In this document: piece after piece, positions 8,526 through 17,683 of the stretch
Position numbering within the stretch: position 1 is the stretch's first letter
Layout: the number at the start of each line of letters is the position of its first letter
Position numbers and translations under genes: made by a program
Source: Desulfoluna limicola
GTDB taxonomy: Bacteria; Desulfobacterota; Desulfobacteria; Desulfobacterales; Desulfolunaceae
Direction: 5' to 3'
Length of the DNA stretch: 64,000 nucleotides
Assembly (NCBI RefSeq): GCF_021654575.1
Contig: NZ_AP024488.1
Span: forward strand, 4,797,501 to 4,861,500
The notes under the pieces: model-generated
Seen by the model: the letters and a program-made list of their open reading frames with translations, nothing else
Database searches by the model: none
Told to the model about the DNA's origin: nothing

Positions 8526-11057
8526 TTAACAGGCTTCGTCAATCCGGCAGAGTTTCAACAGCCCTAAGTGAGCAGAGACATCATCGGTAAGGGAAAAAAT
8601 ATGCTTAACCGCAAGGTCGGGACGGATGACCACCCCATCGATTCCTTTGAGATCGATGGTCAGCAGGGAAGGAGTGAGAATCTCCACGCCCTTTACAAAT
8701 AGCTTCAGGTCGTACTCCTTTTTATTTCCTTTTTTGCCTTTTTTTTCAATTGTAAAATTATTTAATTCCATAAATTTACTTAATTGATCGGCATCAAAAA
8801 GTCCGGTAGGCTCGGTAACCTGATACCTGAAAACCTCGTCTTTAGGACCTTTTGTTTTCACAAAGAGTTGAACATCTCGAATCTCTATTCCTTCAATAAG
8901 ATTTTGATTGAGCTTATCTTTTATCTCATCTGCAGATAAATCCGAAATCACCGAAACCACGAAACGCTCTTCCATACTCTCCATGCCAAGGGGCATGGGG
9001 TCGGAAAAGGTGAGCTTGGGCCGGGGGTGGTACCCTTGAGACTGCTCAATGCTCAGGCCGGCACGCCGGAACACCTTCATGATGATGTTCACCAGCTCCA
9101 GGTGACCAAAAAAACGGGCGTTGCCCATCTTGGTAAAGGTCATCGTGTACTTGACGTGGGGCATCTCCGGCAAAGAGGGGGTCGGCTCACCCCCCTTACT
9201 GCCCTCTCCTTCCGGCAGGCAGATGACGGGCTGAATGGTCTCAAAATCACAGATACCACACCCCGAGCAGTCCCCGTAACGGCAATCCGCGGTCACCTGG
9301 GCGGCCAGGGCCCGCTGGCGCTCGCTGACAAGGTAGGCTTTGGTGACGCCGGAATCGATGTGGTCCCAGGGCAGGGATTCCTCCACGCTGCGCTCACGCT
9401 GACAGAGAAACTCCCAGTCCAGCCCCTCCTCCTCCACGGCCTCCTTCCAGAGCCCGAGATTCATGTGCTCGCTCCAGCCGTCCAGACGACACCCTTTGTT
9501 CCAGGCCCTGATCAACAGGGAAGAGAGCCTGCGGTCGCCTCGGGACCAGATCCCTTCCAGCCAGCTGATATCGGTGCTTCCCCATTTCAAGGTCACACCG
9601 CGCATGCGAAGCTGCTCCTTGAGCCAGCAGATCTTCTCCCACGCCTCTTCACGGGTGATCTGCCCATCCCACTGGAACACGGAGTGGGGCTTGGGGATAA
9701 AGGTCGAGACACTGACATTGATGGCGGTGCGTTTGTTCCTGGAGAGCCCGCGGAGCTTTTTCACCAGCTCGACAATCCCTTCAAGGTCCGCCTGGGTCTC
9801 CGTGGGGAGGCCAATCATAAAGTAGAGCTTGATGGTGGTCCAACCCAACTCAAAGGCACTTTGCACCGTGCCCACAATGTCCTCTTCGGTAATCCCTTTG
9901 TTGATCACGTCCCGAAGTCGCTGGGTGCCCGCCTCCGGGGCAATGGTAAATCCTGTCTTGCGGACATTCTTGATGATGTCCATGAGCTCTGCGTTGAGGC
10001 GGCCTGCTCGGATGGAAGGCAGGGAAACCGCCACCTTCTCCCCGTCGGCGCAACACCCGGAGGTGATGCCCTTCATGAGGTCGGCCAGCTGCTCATAATC
10101 CCCGGTACTCAAGGAGAGCAGGGAAATATCGTTGTACCCCGTGGTCACAAGGGACTCTTTGCTGATGGCAAGAAGGTCATCCACGCTTCGCTCCCGGACC
10201 GGACGGTAAATCATGCTCGCCTGACAAAACCTGCACCCCCTCGTGCAGCCGCGGGAAATTTCAAGGCGGAGTCGATCGTGGACGGGCTTGCCAAAGGGGA
10301 TCACCGGTTTCTCGGGAAACGAGTCCTGGGAGAGCTCAGGGACAATGGCCCGCTTGACGCGGGGCTTCGATGGGTTTTTCGGGGTCACCACCGGCACGGG
10401 GACCTCCCCTTCGGAAGGGGACTCATAGCTCACATCAAAGTGAGAGGGGACATACACCCCCTGAAGGGTTGCCACACTGGCGAACAGGGCCTCGCGATCC
10501 GCTCCGCTTTTGCGCCAGGCAATGATGGCATCGGCCACCTCCACCAGCGCCTCTTCGCCATCGCCGATGATGATAAGATCAAACAAGTCGGCCACAGGCT
10601 CCGGGTTGAAGGCACAAGGGCCGCCGGCAATCACCAGGGGGTGTGAGGCATCCCGCTCCTTGGCAAGGAAGGGAATATTCGCAAGGTCCAGCATGGTCAG
10701 AATGCTGGTGTAGTTCAACTCATAAAGAAGACTGAACCCCACCACATGAAAATCGGACAGGGAGGTTCTGCTCTCCAACGAGAAGAGGGGCTGCTCCCGC
10801 TTTCTAAGGAGAGCTTCCATGTCCGGCGCCGGTGCAAAGACACGCTCGGCGTAGATGTTCTCACGCTTGTTGAGAAGCGCATAGAGGATCTGCATGCCGA
10901 AATGGGAGGTGCCGATGTCATAGAGGTCGGGGTAGGCCAACACCATATGAAGATCCATATCCGCGGGATTTTTCACCACACGATTTACCTCGGTTCCCAG
11001 GTAACGGCTCGGCTGGTCGACCTCGGCGAGGATACCTTGAATTGTCGTATTTTCCAT
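8526..11057 (-). CDS. TIGR03960-type B12-binding/radical SAM protein fused to DUF2344
   Basis: The 843-residue protein has three parts. An N-terminal B12-binding-like region includes DLIIIGDGEEALVEVADAI. A radical SAM core has the cluster motif SRGCTRGCRFCQ (C-x3-C-x2-C) at about residue 272. The C-terminal DUF2344 (TIGR03936) domain includes NARFFGHLELVNIIMKVFRR and QGYHPRPKLTFSDPMPLGME. A cysteine-rich linker (CRYGDCSGCGICDF) could bind another iron-sulfur cluster. The usual partner is ribonuclease G, as here with only 27 bp between the genes, and a role in RNA or ribosome-related modification is often suggested but unproven. I chose ATG 11057 (MENTTIQGILAEV) because the longer 28-residue extension is AT-rich and unlike the family. 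Confidence 0.9.
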   Translation of the reverse strand: MENTTIQGILAEVDQPSRYLGTEVNRVVKNPADMDLHMVLAYPDLYDIGTSHFGMQILYALLNKRENIYAERVFAPAPDMEALLRKREQPLFSLESRTSLSDFHVVGFSLLYELNYTSILTMLDLANIPFLAKERDASHPLVIAGGPCAFNPEPVADLFDLIIIGDGEEALVEVADAIIAWRKSGADREALFASVATLQGVYVPSHFDVSYESPSEGEVPVPVVTPKNPSKPRVKRAIVPELSQDSFPEKPVIPFGKPVHDRLRLEISRGCTRGCRFCQASMIYRPVRERSVDDLLAISKESLVTTGYNDISLLSLSTGDYEQLADLMKGITSGCCADGEKVAVSLPSIRAGRLNAELMDIIKNVRKTGFTIAPEAGTQRLRDVINKGITEEDIVGTVQSAFELGWTTIKLYFMIGLPTETQADLEGIVELVKKLRGLSRNKRTAINVSVSTFIPKPHSVFQWDGQITREEAWEKICWLKEQLRMRGVTLKWGSTDISWLEGIWSRGDRRLSSLLIRAWNKGCRLDGWSEHMNLGLWKEAVEEEGLDWEFLCQRERSVEESLPWDHIDSGVTKAYLVSERQRALAAQVTADCRYGDCSGCGICDFETIQPVICLPEGEGSKGGEPTPSLPEMPHVKYTMTFTKMGNARFFGHLELVNIIMKVFRRAGLSIEQSQGYHPRPKLTFSDPMPLGMESMEERFVVSVISDLSADEIKDKLNQNLIEGIEIRDVQLFVKTKGPKDEVFRYQVTEPTGLFDADQLSKFMELNNFTIEKKGKKGNKKEYDLKLFVKGVEILTPSLLTIDLKGIDGVVIRPDLAVKHIFSLTDDVSAHLGLLKLCRIDEAC

Positions 11058-11234
11058 GATACTATATTTTATAAACCTTTGAAATTTTAAGGATTTTCTT
11101 TCGTGTCGATATCGTAAACACAACATATTAGTACACATTGTGACAAAATGCCAAAGTTAAATTCCCCCCTCCCCGAGCTGTCCGTTTAACTCTCTGTCTG
11201 TTTTTTGCTCGTGTTCATAGGCGGGGGTTACACG

Positions 11235-11447
11235 TAACCATTCAGCCCAACGTGATTGTTGAAACGAAGCCTTCGGCGGCAAGGTGTGCCCCCCTGAAAG
11301 CAGGGAGCGGTTGGGCTTCTAAAAACCCCCATCCCCTGACGCCCGGTCACTCGATCCGCCAGCACGACCATGCAGCGCACCACGAAGGCTTACCCTCCAC
11401 ATATTCGCCATGGGTTTCGAGGTGCCCTCACCTTGGCTGCCCTCGGC
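11235..11447. repeat. degenerate composite intergenic repeat element
   Basis: The element opens with the outer box TAACCATTCAG (11235-11245). A type A2 arm begins at 11269 with GCCTTCGGCGGCAAGGTG, and a degraded A3 arm lies near 11409-11447 (GGGTTTCGAGGTGCCC then CACCTTGGCTGCC). A possible remnant of a second outer box, GAACCATTCAA, lies at about 11573, just before asnS. Within the 11058-11596 gap I see no gene. Confidence 0.5.
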
Positions 11448-11596
11448 CCATTTAAACCGAGCAACACCTCAAAAACATCGCAATCCAGTGTTTCTTGTTG
11501 TCCAGAGAGGCCGAGAAGATTACATTAGCCAGGGACCCCGCCGGCGTAAGCCGTCAGGGGATGCCATACACGAACCATTCAACCCACAGGTGTGTC

Positions 11597-12955
11597 ATGA
11601 AACGAACAAAGATTAAGGAACTCCTGGCAAGAAGTGCCCCACTTGATAAGGTCCTTGTAAAAGGCTGGGTCCGAACCAAACGAGACAGCAAAGAGTTTTC
11701 TTTTATTGAAGTCAACGACGGCTCCTGCCTCGCCTCCATTCAGGTCATTGTGGATGCAGGCACGCCGGGTTCAGACGCCCTTCCAAACATATCCACCGGT
11801 GCGGCCATCTCTGTATCCGGCGAGCTGGTGACCTCCCCGGGCAAGGGCCAGGCCTTTGAAATACGCTCCCATGAGCTTGAGCTCGTGGGCGTCGCACCGG
11901 AGTCCTACCCGTTGCAGAAAAAGCGCCACAGCGATGAGTTCCTGCGCACCATCGCCCACTTGCGGCCCCGGACCAACAAGTATGGGGCGATCATGCGCAT
12001 CCGGTCCAAGACCAGTCACCTGATTCACCGGTTTTTTGAGGAGCAGGGGTTCTTCCTCATCCACACACCTGTCATTACCGGCTCCGACTGCGAAGGCGCA
12101 GGTGAAATGTTCCGAATCACCACCGTCAAGGGCACCACCCCGGCCTCGGAAGACTTCTTCGGCCAGGAGACCAACCTCACCGTCTCCGGGCAGCTCTCTG
12201 CCGAGATGATGGCCCTGGCCTTAGGGGATGTCTACACCTTCGGCCCCACCTTTCGGGCGGAGAACTCCAACACCAGCCGTCACGCGGCGGAGTTCTGGAT
12301 GCTGGAGCCGGAGATGGCCTTCTGCGATCTTGTGGGCAACATGGACATCACCGAAGCCCTGGTGAAGTATGTGGTGAGTGGGGTGCTTGACACCTGTGCG
12401 GAAGACATCGCCCTGTTTGCCAACTTTGTGGACAAAACCCTCATGACGACACTCACCTCCCTGCGGGATGATGCATACGTCCGACTTGCCTACCGGGATG
12501 CCATCGATATTCTTCAAAGCGCCAAAAAAGACTTTGAATACCCGGTCTCCTTCGGCACGGACCTGCAGTCGGAACACGAACGCTACCTCGCCGAAGAGCA
12601 CTTTAAAAAGCCGGTCTTTCTCTACAACTACCCCAAAGGCATCAAACCGTTTTACATGCGGGTCAATGACGACGGCGAGACCGTGGCGGCCATGGATCTC
12701 CTGGTCCCCCGGATCGGCGAACTCGTGGGCGGCAGCCAGAGGGAAGAACGGGAAGACAAACTTCTGGAACGCATGAAGGAGCTGGAACTCCCGGAAGAGG
12801 ACTACTGGTGGTACCTGGACTCCAGACGTTTCGGATCCGTCCCCCACAGCGGGTTTGGCTTGGGATTTGAGAGGCTCCTCATGCTCCTCACCGGCATCAC
12901 CAACATCCGGGACGTCATCGCCTTCCCAAGAACCCCGGGAAGCATCGAATTTTAA
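11597..12955 (+). CDS. asnS: asparaginyl-tRNA synthetase
   Basis: AsnRS charges tRNA-Asn with asparagine. The 452-residue protein has an N-terminal OB-fold anticodon-binding domain (VLVKGWVRTKRDSKEFSFIE) and a class II catalytic core. Motif 2 is FRAENSNTSRHAAEFWMLEP and motif 3 is GFGLGFERLLMLLTGITNIR. The C-terminus IAFPRTPGSIEF is typical of AsnRS rather than AspRS. The start at ATG 11597 (MKRTKIKELL) matches the family; the longer open frame upstream runs through repeat sequence. This is the first plus-strand housekeeping gene and is transcribed against the inferred replication direction. A repeat element follows its stop codon. Confidence 0.95.
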   Translation: MKRTKIKELLARSAPLDKVLVKGWVRTKRDSKEFSFIEVNDGSCLASIQVIVDAGTPGSDALPNISTGAAISVSGELVTSPGKGQAFEIRSHELELVGVAPESYPLQKKRHSDEFLRTIAHLRPRTNKYGAIMRIRSKTSHLIHRFFEEQGFFLIHTPVITGSDCEGAGEMFRITTVKGTTPASEDFFGQETNLTVSGQLSAEMMALALGDVYTFGPTFRAENSNTSRHAAEFWMLEPEMAFCDLVGNMDITEALVKYVVSGVLDTCAEDIALFANFVDKTLMTTLTSLRDDAYVRLAYRDAIDILQSAKKDFEYPVSFGTDLQSEHERYLAEEHFKKPVFLYNYPKGIKPFYMRVNDDGETVAAMDLLVPRIGELVGGSQREEREDKLLERMKELELPEEDYWWYLDSRRFGSVPHSGFGLGFERLLMLLTGITNIRDVIAFPRTPGSIEF

Positions 12956-13002
12956 TATGACGTCTATGAGGCATGCCTTGTTAAGCCGAGCGTGAACCCC
13001 AC

Positions 13003-13434
13003 GGCCTGCTTGTCAAACTTTTCAAACGTTTGGCTCCCGGCGGGGCCGCCGGAGCCATTTTTCACCTGGCTGCCTCCGGCGGCGAGGGGGGCCGAAGGCA
13101 ATGCGGGTCTTGGTAGGCCTTGCGTCCGCCTTCGCGTGATGTGTGTCATCACTTCCCATGAGAAGCGAGCACGCGAGCTGCCGGAATTCCAATGTCAACG
13201 TATGGGCTTAAAACGTTGCCATGCGCGGCACGAATGTGTCGTTTCACTTTCCAGGTGAGCACCACGGCCGTCAATCGACATGGGGTTTGCCATGCCATTT
13301 ATTGTGACGACATGCCTGTCACCACTCACATTCACGGGCGACGCCCGCCCACGAATGTGATCACCCCGAAGACCAAGGGATGAGAGCATTCGCAATCTTA
13401 GGGTGCGGGGGAGTATCCCCTGCCCGCCGGAGGC
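13003..13434. repeat. cluster of intergenic repeat arms (A1, A2-like, A4)
   Basis: A reversed A1 arm (13003-13056) ends GGGGCCGCCGGAGCC. A forward arm begins at 13072 with GCCTCCGGCGGCGAGG. A reversed A4 arm (13401-13434) has the hairpin GGGGGAGTATCCCC and ends GCCCGCCGGAGGC. The pair from 13072 to 13434 has inverted ends. The 501-bp gap between asnS and mgsA is filled by this material and contains no convincing gene. Confidence 0.6.
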
Positions 13435-13456
13435 ATATTTTCTAATGAGGAGATGT

Positions 13457-13903
13457 ATGAACGCCAGAAAACGGATCGCCCTTGTGGCCCACGACGAGAT
13501 GAAACCCAAGATGGTTGCCTGGGCCACCACCCACAAAGACGTCCTTAAAAAGCATGAGCTATACGGCACGGGAACCACCGGCGGGCTGATGGCATCCAAG
13601 GTGGGCCTTGAGGTCACCTGCCTGAAAAGCGGCCCACTGGGAGGCGACCTGGAGCTGGGAAACCTCATCGTCCACGACGGCCTGGACATGCTCATCTTCT
13701 TCTGGGACCCCATGACCGCCCAGCCCCATGATGTGGATGTGAAGGCGCTGCTGAGAATATCCGCTGTGTATAACATCCCCATTGCCTGCAACCAGGCCTC
13801 GGCGGATTTTTTCATCACAAGCAGCCTGTTCAACGAGGAGTACGCCGCAGACCTGCCGGACTACAAGGCCCATATCAACCGCGTTGTTGGAAACGAATCG
13901 TAA
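13457..13903 (+). CDS. mgsA: methylglyoxal synthase
   Basis: MgsA converts dihydroxyacetone phosphate to methylglyoxal and phosphate, a bypass of lower glycolysis. The 148-residue protein is family length and shows RIALVAHDEMKPKMVAW at the N-terminus, the phosphate-binding GTGTTGGLM and the catalytic-aspartate region KSGPLGGDLELGNLI. DMLIFFWDPM and NIPIACNQASADF are further family motifs. I chose ATG 13457 (MNARKRIAL) because AGGAGA lies six to eight bases upstream; the longer frame reads into the repeat. It stands alone between repeat-rich gaps. Confidence 0.95.
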   Translation: MNARKRIALVAHDEMKPKMVAWATTHKDVLKKHELYGTGTTGGLMASKVGLEVTCLKSGPLGGDLELGNLIVHDGLDMLIFFWDPMTAQPHDVDVKALLRISAVYNIPIACNQASADFFITSSLFNEEYAADLPDYKAHINRVVGNES

Positions 13904-14102
13904 CCCTTCCCGTGAGTTCCCGTAAGCCCCAAAAAACCTTGCGGCAGCGAGGGATGACGCTCCAAAATGGAGTTATACAGAATGCTGGTGAAGGCTTTTA
14001 CCATGGGTAGCCCCGTTCTGCCAAACCGCCACCCCCTGGGTTGAAATGAATGCCCACAGACCTGCGGCACACCAACCGGGGCTCTGCTCTCCACGCGAAT
14101 GC

Positions 14103-14136
14103 GGGTGCAGGGGGGCGTCCCCTGCCCGCCGGAGGC
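14103..14136 (-). repeat. intergenic repeat arm, type A4
   Basis: GGGTGCAGGGGGGCGTCCCC followed by TGCCCGCCGGAGGC is almost identical to the A4 arms at 13401 and 61074. A GCGAATGC box precedes it at about 14094. It lies just beyond the 3' end of the minus-strand HisKA-REC gene. Confidence 0.65.
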
Positions 14137-14165
14137 ACAGCAACGGGTCCTGAAAAATCATCGAT

Positions 14166-14945
14166 TTAGGCGGAAGGGGTTCGCAGGAGTTTTCGGACTT
14201 CGTCGGAAAGAAGGGAGAGGCTGAACGGCTTTTTGATAAACCCGCTGCACGGCTCTTTCAGGAATGTTTCCACCCGTGCGTCTTTTCGGTAGCCACTCGA
14301 GATGAGCACCTTGACGTCGGGGTCGATCTCTTTGAGAAGGTGGTAGGTATCGATGCCATCGATACCCGGCATAATGAGGTCCAGGATCACGAGGTCGATT
14401 TTCCCCTTCTCCTGTTTGTACATCTCAACGGCGCTCACACCGTTGTCTGCCGTCATGACATCCAGGCCAATCTTGGCCAGCATCTGCCCCCCCACATCAA
14501 GGATCAACTCCTCATCGTCCACGAGAAGGACACGGTATTTCTCCTGGGAGGCCTGCCGGTAAATATCCATCCCCCGGCGCGCCGTACTTCGGGGGGCCGA
14601 AGCCTCCCTCTCCTCTGCGGCGTAAGCCAGGGAGATGGACTTGCCTTCGGCTTCCACATTCTTCTCCACATAATCGAGAAGTTTCTCGGTGAGGCGTGTC
14701 CCGCTTTTGATGTATCGCTCCATGTTTTTCAGGCGATCATAGGTGGGGTCGTCTCGCTCTGTGTCATGAAGCATGATGGAGATATTCCCCTGAATCACCA
14801 TCATGAGGTTGTTGAATTCATGGGCCACACGCCCCAGAATACGGTTGCGCTCCTTTTTCACCTCTTTGATACGCAGCGCATCCAGCTCCGCTTCCAGGGC
14901 GGCAATCTTCTTCTCGAGCTCTCGGTATGTGGGGGTCTCAACCAT
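14166..14945 (-). CDS. HisKA-like dimerisation domain fused to a receiver domain, no ATPase domain
   Basis: The 259-residue protein begins with a coiled coil (ELEKKIAALEAELDALRIKE). It continues with a histidine-kinase dimerisation segment with an H-box, GRVAHEFNNLMMVIQGNISI (histidine near residue 42). After a linker, a complete receiver domain (about residues 135-255) has VLLVDDEELI, the phospho-acceptor region VILDLIMPG, ISSGY and the conserved lysine in KKPFS. There is no HATPase_c domain, so it cannot be a self-sufficient kinase. It may be a phosphotransfer protein with both His and Asp sites, or an adaptor that dimerises with another kinase. It stands alone between gyrB and mgsA. The domain reading is secure, the function is inferred. 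Confidence 0.8.
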   Translation of the reverse strand: MVETPTYRELEKKIAALEAELDALRIKEVKKERNRILGRVAHEFNNLMMVIQGNISIMLHDTERDDPTYDRLKNMERYIKSGTRLTEKLLDYVEKNVEAEGKSISLAYAAEEREASAPRSTARRGMDIYRQASQEKYRVLLVDDEELILDVGGQMLAKIGLDVMTADNGVSAVEMYKQEKGKIDLVILDLIMPGIDGIDTYHLLKEIDPDVKVLISSGYRKDARVETFLKEPCSGFIKKPFSLSLLSDEVRKLLRTPSA

Positions 14946-15032
14946 GCTTGATGTCTTTGTAAAAAGTCAATGTCACGCCCTTCCCGCCGTGAGGAAGGAT
15001 CTCCAGAGTTTCTTTTTCGGGGCCGCACTGAA

Positions 15033-15087
15033 TAAAAAAGCACCGACGCCATTTTTCGTTTTTAGCGATCAATATCCGTCGGTGCTT
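15033..15087 (-). terminator. rho-independent terminator downstream of gyrB
   Basis: On the minus strand AAGCACCGACG (15087-15077) and CGTCGGTGCTT (15048-15038) form an 11-bp stem around a 28-base loop, followed by a run of six T. It is about 100 bp past the gyrB stop. Confidence 0.75.
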
Positions 15088-15190
15088 GTGTCTGAAAGGT
15101 CCTTGTTGCCTTTTAACATCCGTCGTTAAAAGATCAGAACCAAAGCCATCACTTTAACTCGCTGACCTCTTGCTCGGAATGCCTTCATCC

Positions 15191-17611
15191 TTAAATATCC
15201 AGAGACGTAACCTCCAAGGCATTTTTCTGGATAAAGGCACGCCTCGGCTCCACCTCTTCTCCCATGAGCAGGGCGAAAATGTCATCGGCGTTTTCCGCAT
15301 CATCGATGGTCACCTGCAGCAGGGTACGCCGATCGGGATCCATGGTGGTCTCCCAGAGCTGATCCGGGTTCATCTCCCCGAGACCTTTGTAACGCTGGAT
15401 ATTGATCCCTTTTTTCCCATCGCTCATCACGGCATCAAAGAGGTCGAAGATATCCGAGGTGGTGTGAACGGTCTCGCCACTCTCTTTGTTGGCAACAGAG
15501 ATCTCACCACCCATGAGCCCCTGAAGTCTCTCGAGGCTTGTCATGGCAGCCATGTACTCTGCCGAGTAGAAAAGAACCCGGCCCACTTCCATGGTGCCCC
15601 CCAGATCAAGGGTGACCTCATCGTCTCCCTTGCGTTTTTTATCCACATAGAAACGATAGCGCTCCCGTTCAGGGTTGTAAGCGAGTTCCCCGGCCTCAAA
15701 ACCTTTGGAGACGATGCGCTGACGGAAGGCTTCCATTCTCGATTCATCGGTGAGGTAGGCCTTGTCGATCATCCCCTCTTTGAGAATCTCCATCACAAGG
15801 AGGCGATCGTAGCCCCTGCGTTCGATGGTTCCCATGGCATGAACGAAGGAGGAGAGATCTGACAGAAGCGCCATCAGTTCCTCTCCATCAATGGCATCGC
15901 CACCAACGGTCAAGGTTCGGTTATCGCAGATCCGCTTGAAAATGAAGTCGCGGTACCCGGGCTCATCCTTCAGGTAAACACTGCTCTTTCCTTTCCCCAC
16001 CCTGTAGAGGGGGGGTTGGGCAATATAGAGATAGCCCCGCTCAATCAGAGCCCTCATCTGACGGTAGAAGAACGTGAGCAGCAGGGTGCGGATGTGTGAG
16101 CCATCCACGTCGGCATCGGTCATGATAACGACTTTATGGTACTTGATCTTCTCGATGTCGTACTCTTCGCTGCCGACACCGGTGCCAAGAACGGTGATGA
16201 TGTTCTTGATCTCATCGCTTCGAAGGATCTTGTCAAAGCGTGCCTTCTCCACGTTGAGGATCTTGCCCTTCAGGGGAAGAATGGCCTGAGAGCGCCGGTC
16301 TCTGCCCATCTTGGCAGAGCCCCCTGCGGAGTCGCCCTCCACAAGAAAGAGTTCGCGGAACTGCGGGTCCGAATACTGGCATTCTGCCAATTTACCGGGG
16401 AGGGTGGAGTCCACCAGAGCCCCCTTGCTTCGGGCCAGATCTCGGGCACGTTTGGCTGCATCACGGGCTCGGGCCGCATCCACGGCTTTGGAGATCAGTT
16501 TCTTGGCCACCCCGGGGTTTTCCTGGAGAAAATCGGCAAACTTTTCGTTTACCAGGGACTCCACAATCCCCTTCACCTCGCTGTTGCCCAGCTTGGTTTT
16601 GGTCTGGCCTTCAAACTGAGGTTCGGGAACCTTGACACTGATGATGGCGGTGAGGCCTTCACGGGTGTCGTCACCGGAGATCTTGCCCTGCATGTTTTTG
16701 GGCACGTTGTCGCTGGTGGCGTATGTGTTCACCGTTCGGGTAAGGGCGCCCTTGAAGCCGGAGAGGTGAAAGCCCCCCTCATGGGTGTTGATGTTGTTGG
16801 CAAAGGAGTACATCTTCTCGTTGAAGGTGTCGTTGTACTGAATCGCCACTTCCACCTGGATCCCGTCCCGTTCCCCGTCAAAATAGATGGGCTCGTGCAA
16901 GGGGGTGTGGGAGCGGTTCAGGTACTCCACAAAGCTTCTGAGGCCCCCCTCGTAGTGAAAAGCCTTTTTCTCATCGGTGCGCTCGTCTTCGATGGTGATG
17001 CTGATGCCGCTGTTGAGAAAGGCCAGCTCGCGAAGCCGCTTGGTGAGGATGTCAAAATTGAAGTTATCGTCATTCATCACCTCGGTGTCGGCTTTGAAGT
17101 GGACCTTGGTCCCCCTCTTTTCCGTTTCACCCACCACGATAAGGTCGCTGGTTTTGTCCCCCTTGGCAAAGGTCATCTGATGGATCTTACCGTTCTGGTA
17201 GATCTCCAGATTGAGGAAGATGGAGAGGGCGTTAACCACCGAGATGCCCACCCCGTGAAGACCGCCCGAGACCTTGTAGGACTGGTCGTCAAACTTGCCC
17301 CCGGCGTGAAGTTTGGTCAGAACCACCTCCGCCGCGGTCATGTTCTCGGTCTCATGCATCCCCGTGGGAATGCCACGCCCGTTGTCTTCGATGCTGATGG
17401 AGTTGTCGGGGTGGATCACAATGGTAACGGTGTCGCAATGGCCTGCCATGGCCTCGTCGATACTGTTGTCCACCACCTCGTACACCAAGTGGTGAAGCCC
17501 CTGGATATCCACGTTGCCGATATACATGGACGGTCTTTTCCGGACTGCTTCGAGTCCTTTCAAAACCGTGATGCTGTCCTGATCGTAACTTTTGGTCTGT
17601 TCTTCTGTCAT
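15191..17611 (-). CDS. gyrB: DNA gyrase subunit B
   Basis: GyrB is the ATPase subunit of gyrase. The 806-residue protein has a GHKL ATPase domain at the N-terminus (YEVVDNSIDEAMAGHCD, then GRGIPTGMH) and the GQTKTKLGN loop at the transducer. The TOPRIM domain from about residue 425 has EGDSAGGSAKMGRDRRSQA and DADVDGSHIRTLLLTFF. The C-terminal part carries GLGEMNPDQLWETTMDP. Length fits the GyrB form with a moderate insertion in the C-terminal half, as in E. coli-type GyrB. It follows dnaN by 72 bp in the order dnaN-gyrB without recF between them. Its own terminator lies downstream. Confidence 0.98.
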   Translation of the reverse strand: MTEEQTKSYDQDSITVLKGLEAVRKRPSMYIGNVDIQGLHHLVYEVVDNSIDEAMAGHCDTVTIVIHPDNSISIEDNGRGIPTGMHETENMTAAEVVLTKLHAGGKFDDQSYKVSGGLHGVGISVVNALSIFLNLEIYQNGKIHQMTFAKGDKTSDLIVVGETEKRGTKVHFKADTEVMNDDNFNFDILTKRLRELAFLNSGISITIEDERTDEKKAFHYEGGLRSFVEYLNRSHTPLHEPIYFDGERDGIQVEVAIQYNDTFNEKMYSFANNINTHEGGFHLSGFKGALTRTVNTYATSDNVPKNMQGKISGDDTREGLTAIISVKVPEPQFEGQTKTKLGNSEVKGIVESLVNEKFADFLQENPGVAKKLISKAVDAARARDAAKRARDLARSKGALVDSTLPGKLAECQYSDPQFRELFLVEGDSAGGSAKMGRDRRSQAILPLKGKILNVEKARFDKILRSDEIKNIITVLGTGVGSEEYDIEKIKYHKVVIMTDADVDGSHIRTLLLTFFYRQMRALIERGYLYIAQPPLYRVGKGKSSVYLKDEPGYRDFIFKRICDNRTLTVGGDAIDGEELMALLSDLSSFVHAMGTIERRGYDRLLVMEILKEGMIDKAYLTDESRMEAFRQRIVSKGFEAGELAYNPERERYRFYVDKKRKGDDEVTLDLGGTMEVGRVLFYSAEYMAAMTSLERLQGLMGGEISVANKESGETVHTTSDIFDLFDAVMSDGKKGINIQRYKGLGEMNPDQLWETTMDPDRRTLLQVTIDDAENADDIFALLMGEEVEPRRAFIQKNALEVTSLDI

Positions 17612-17683
17612 GCGTCTCTATGGCCCTTGACCCAATCGATGTTGATCACTCCGCCTTGCCTTGTTGCCGCAATGCGCCAGGGA

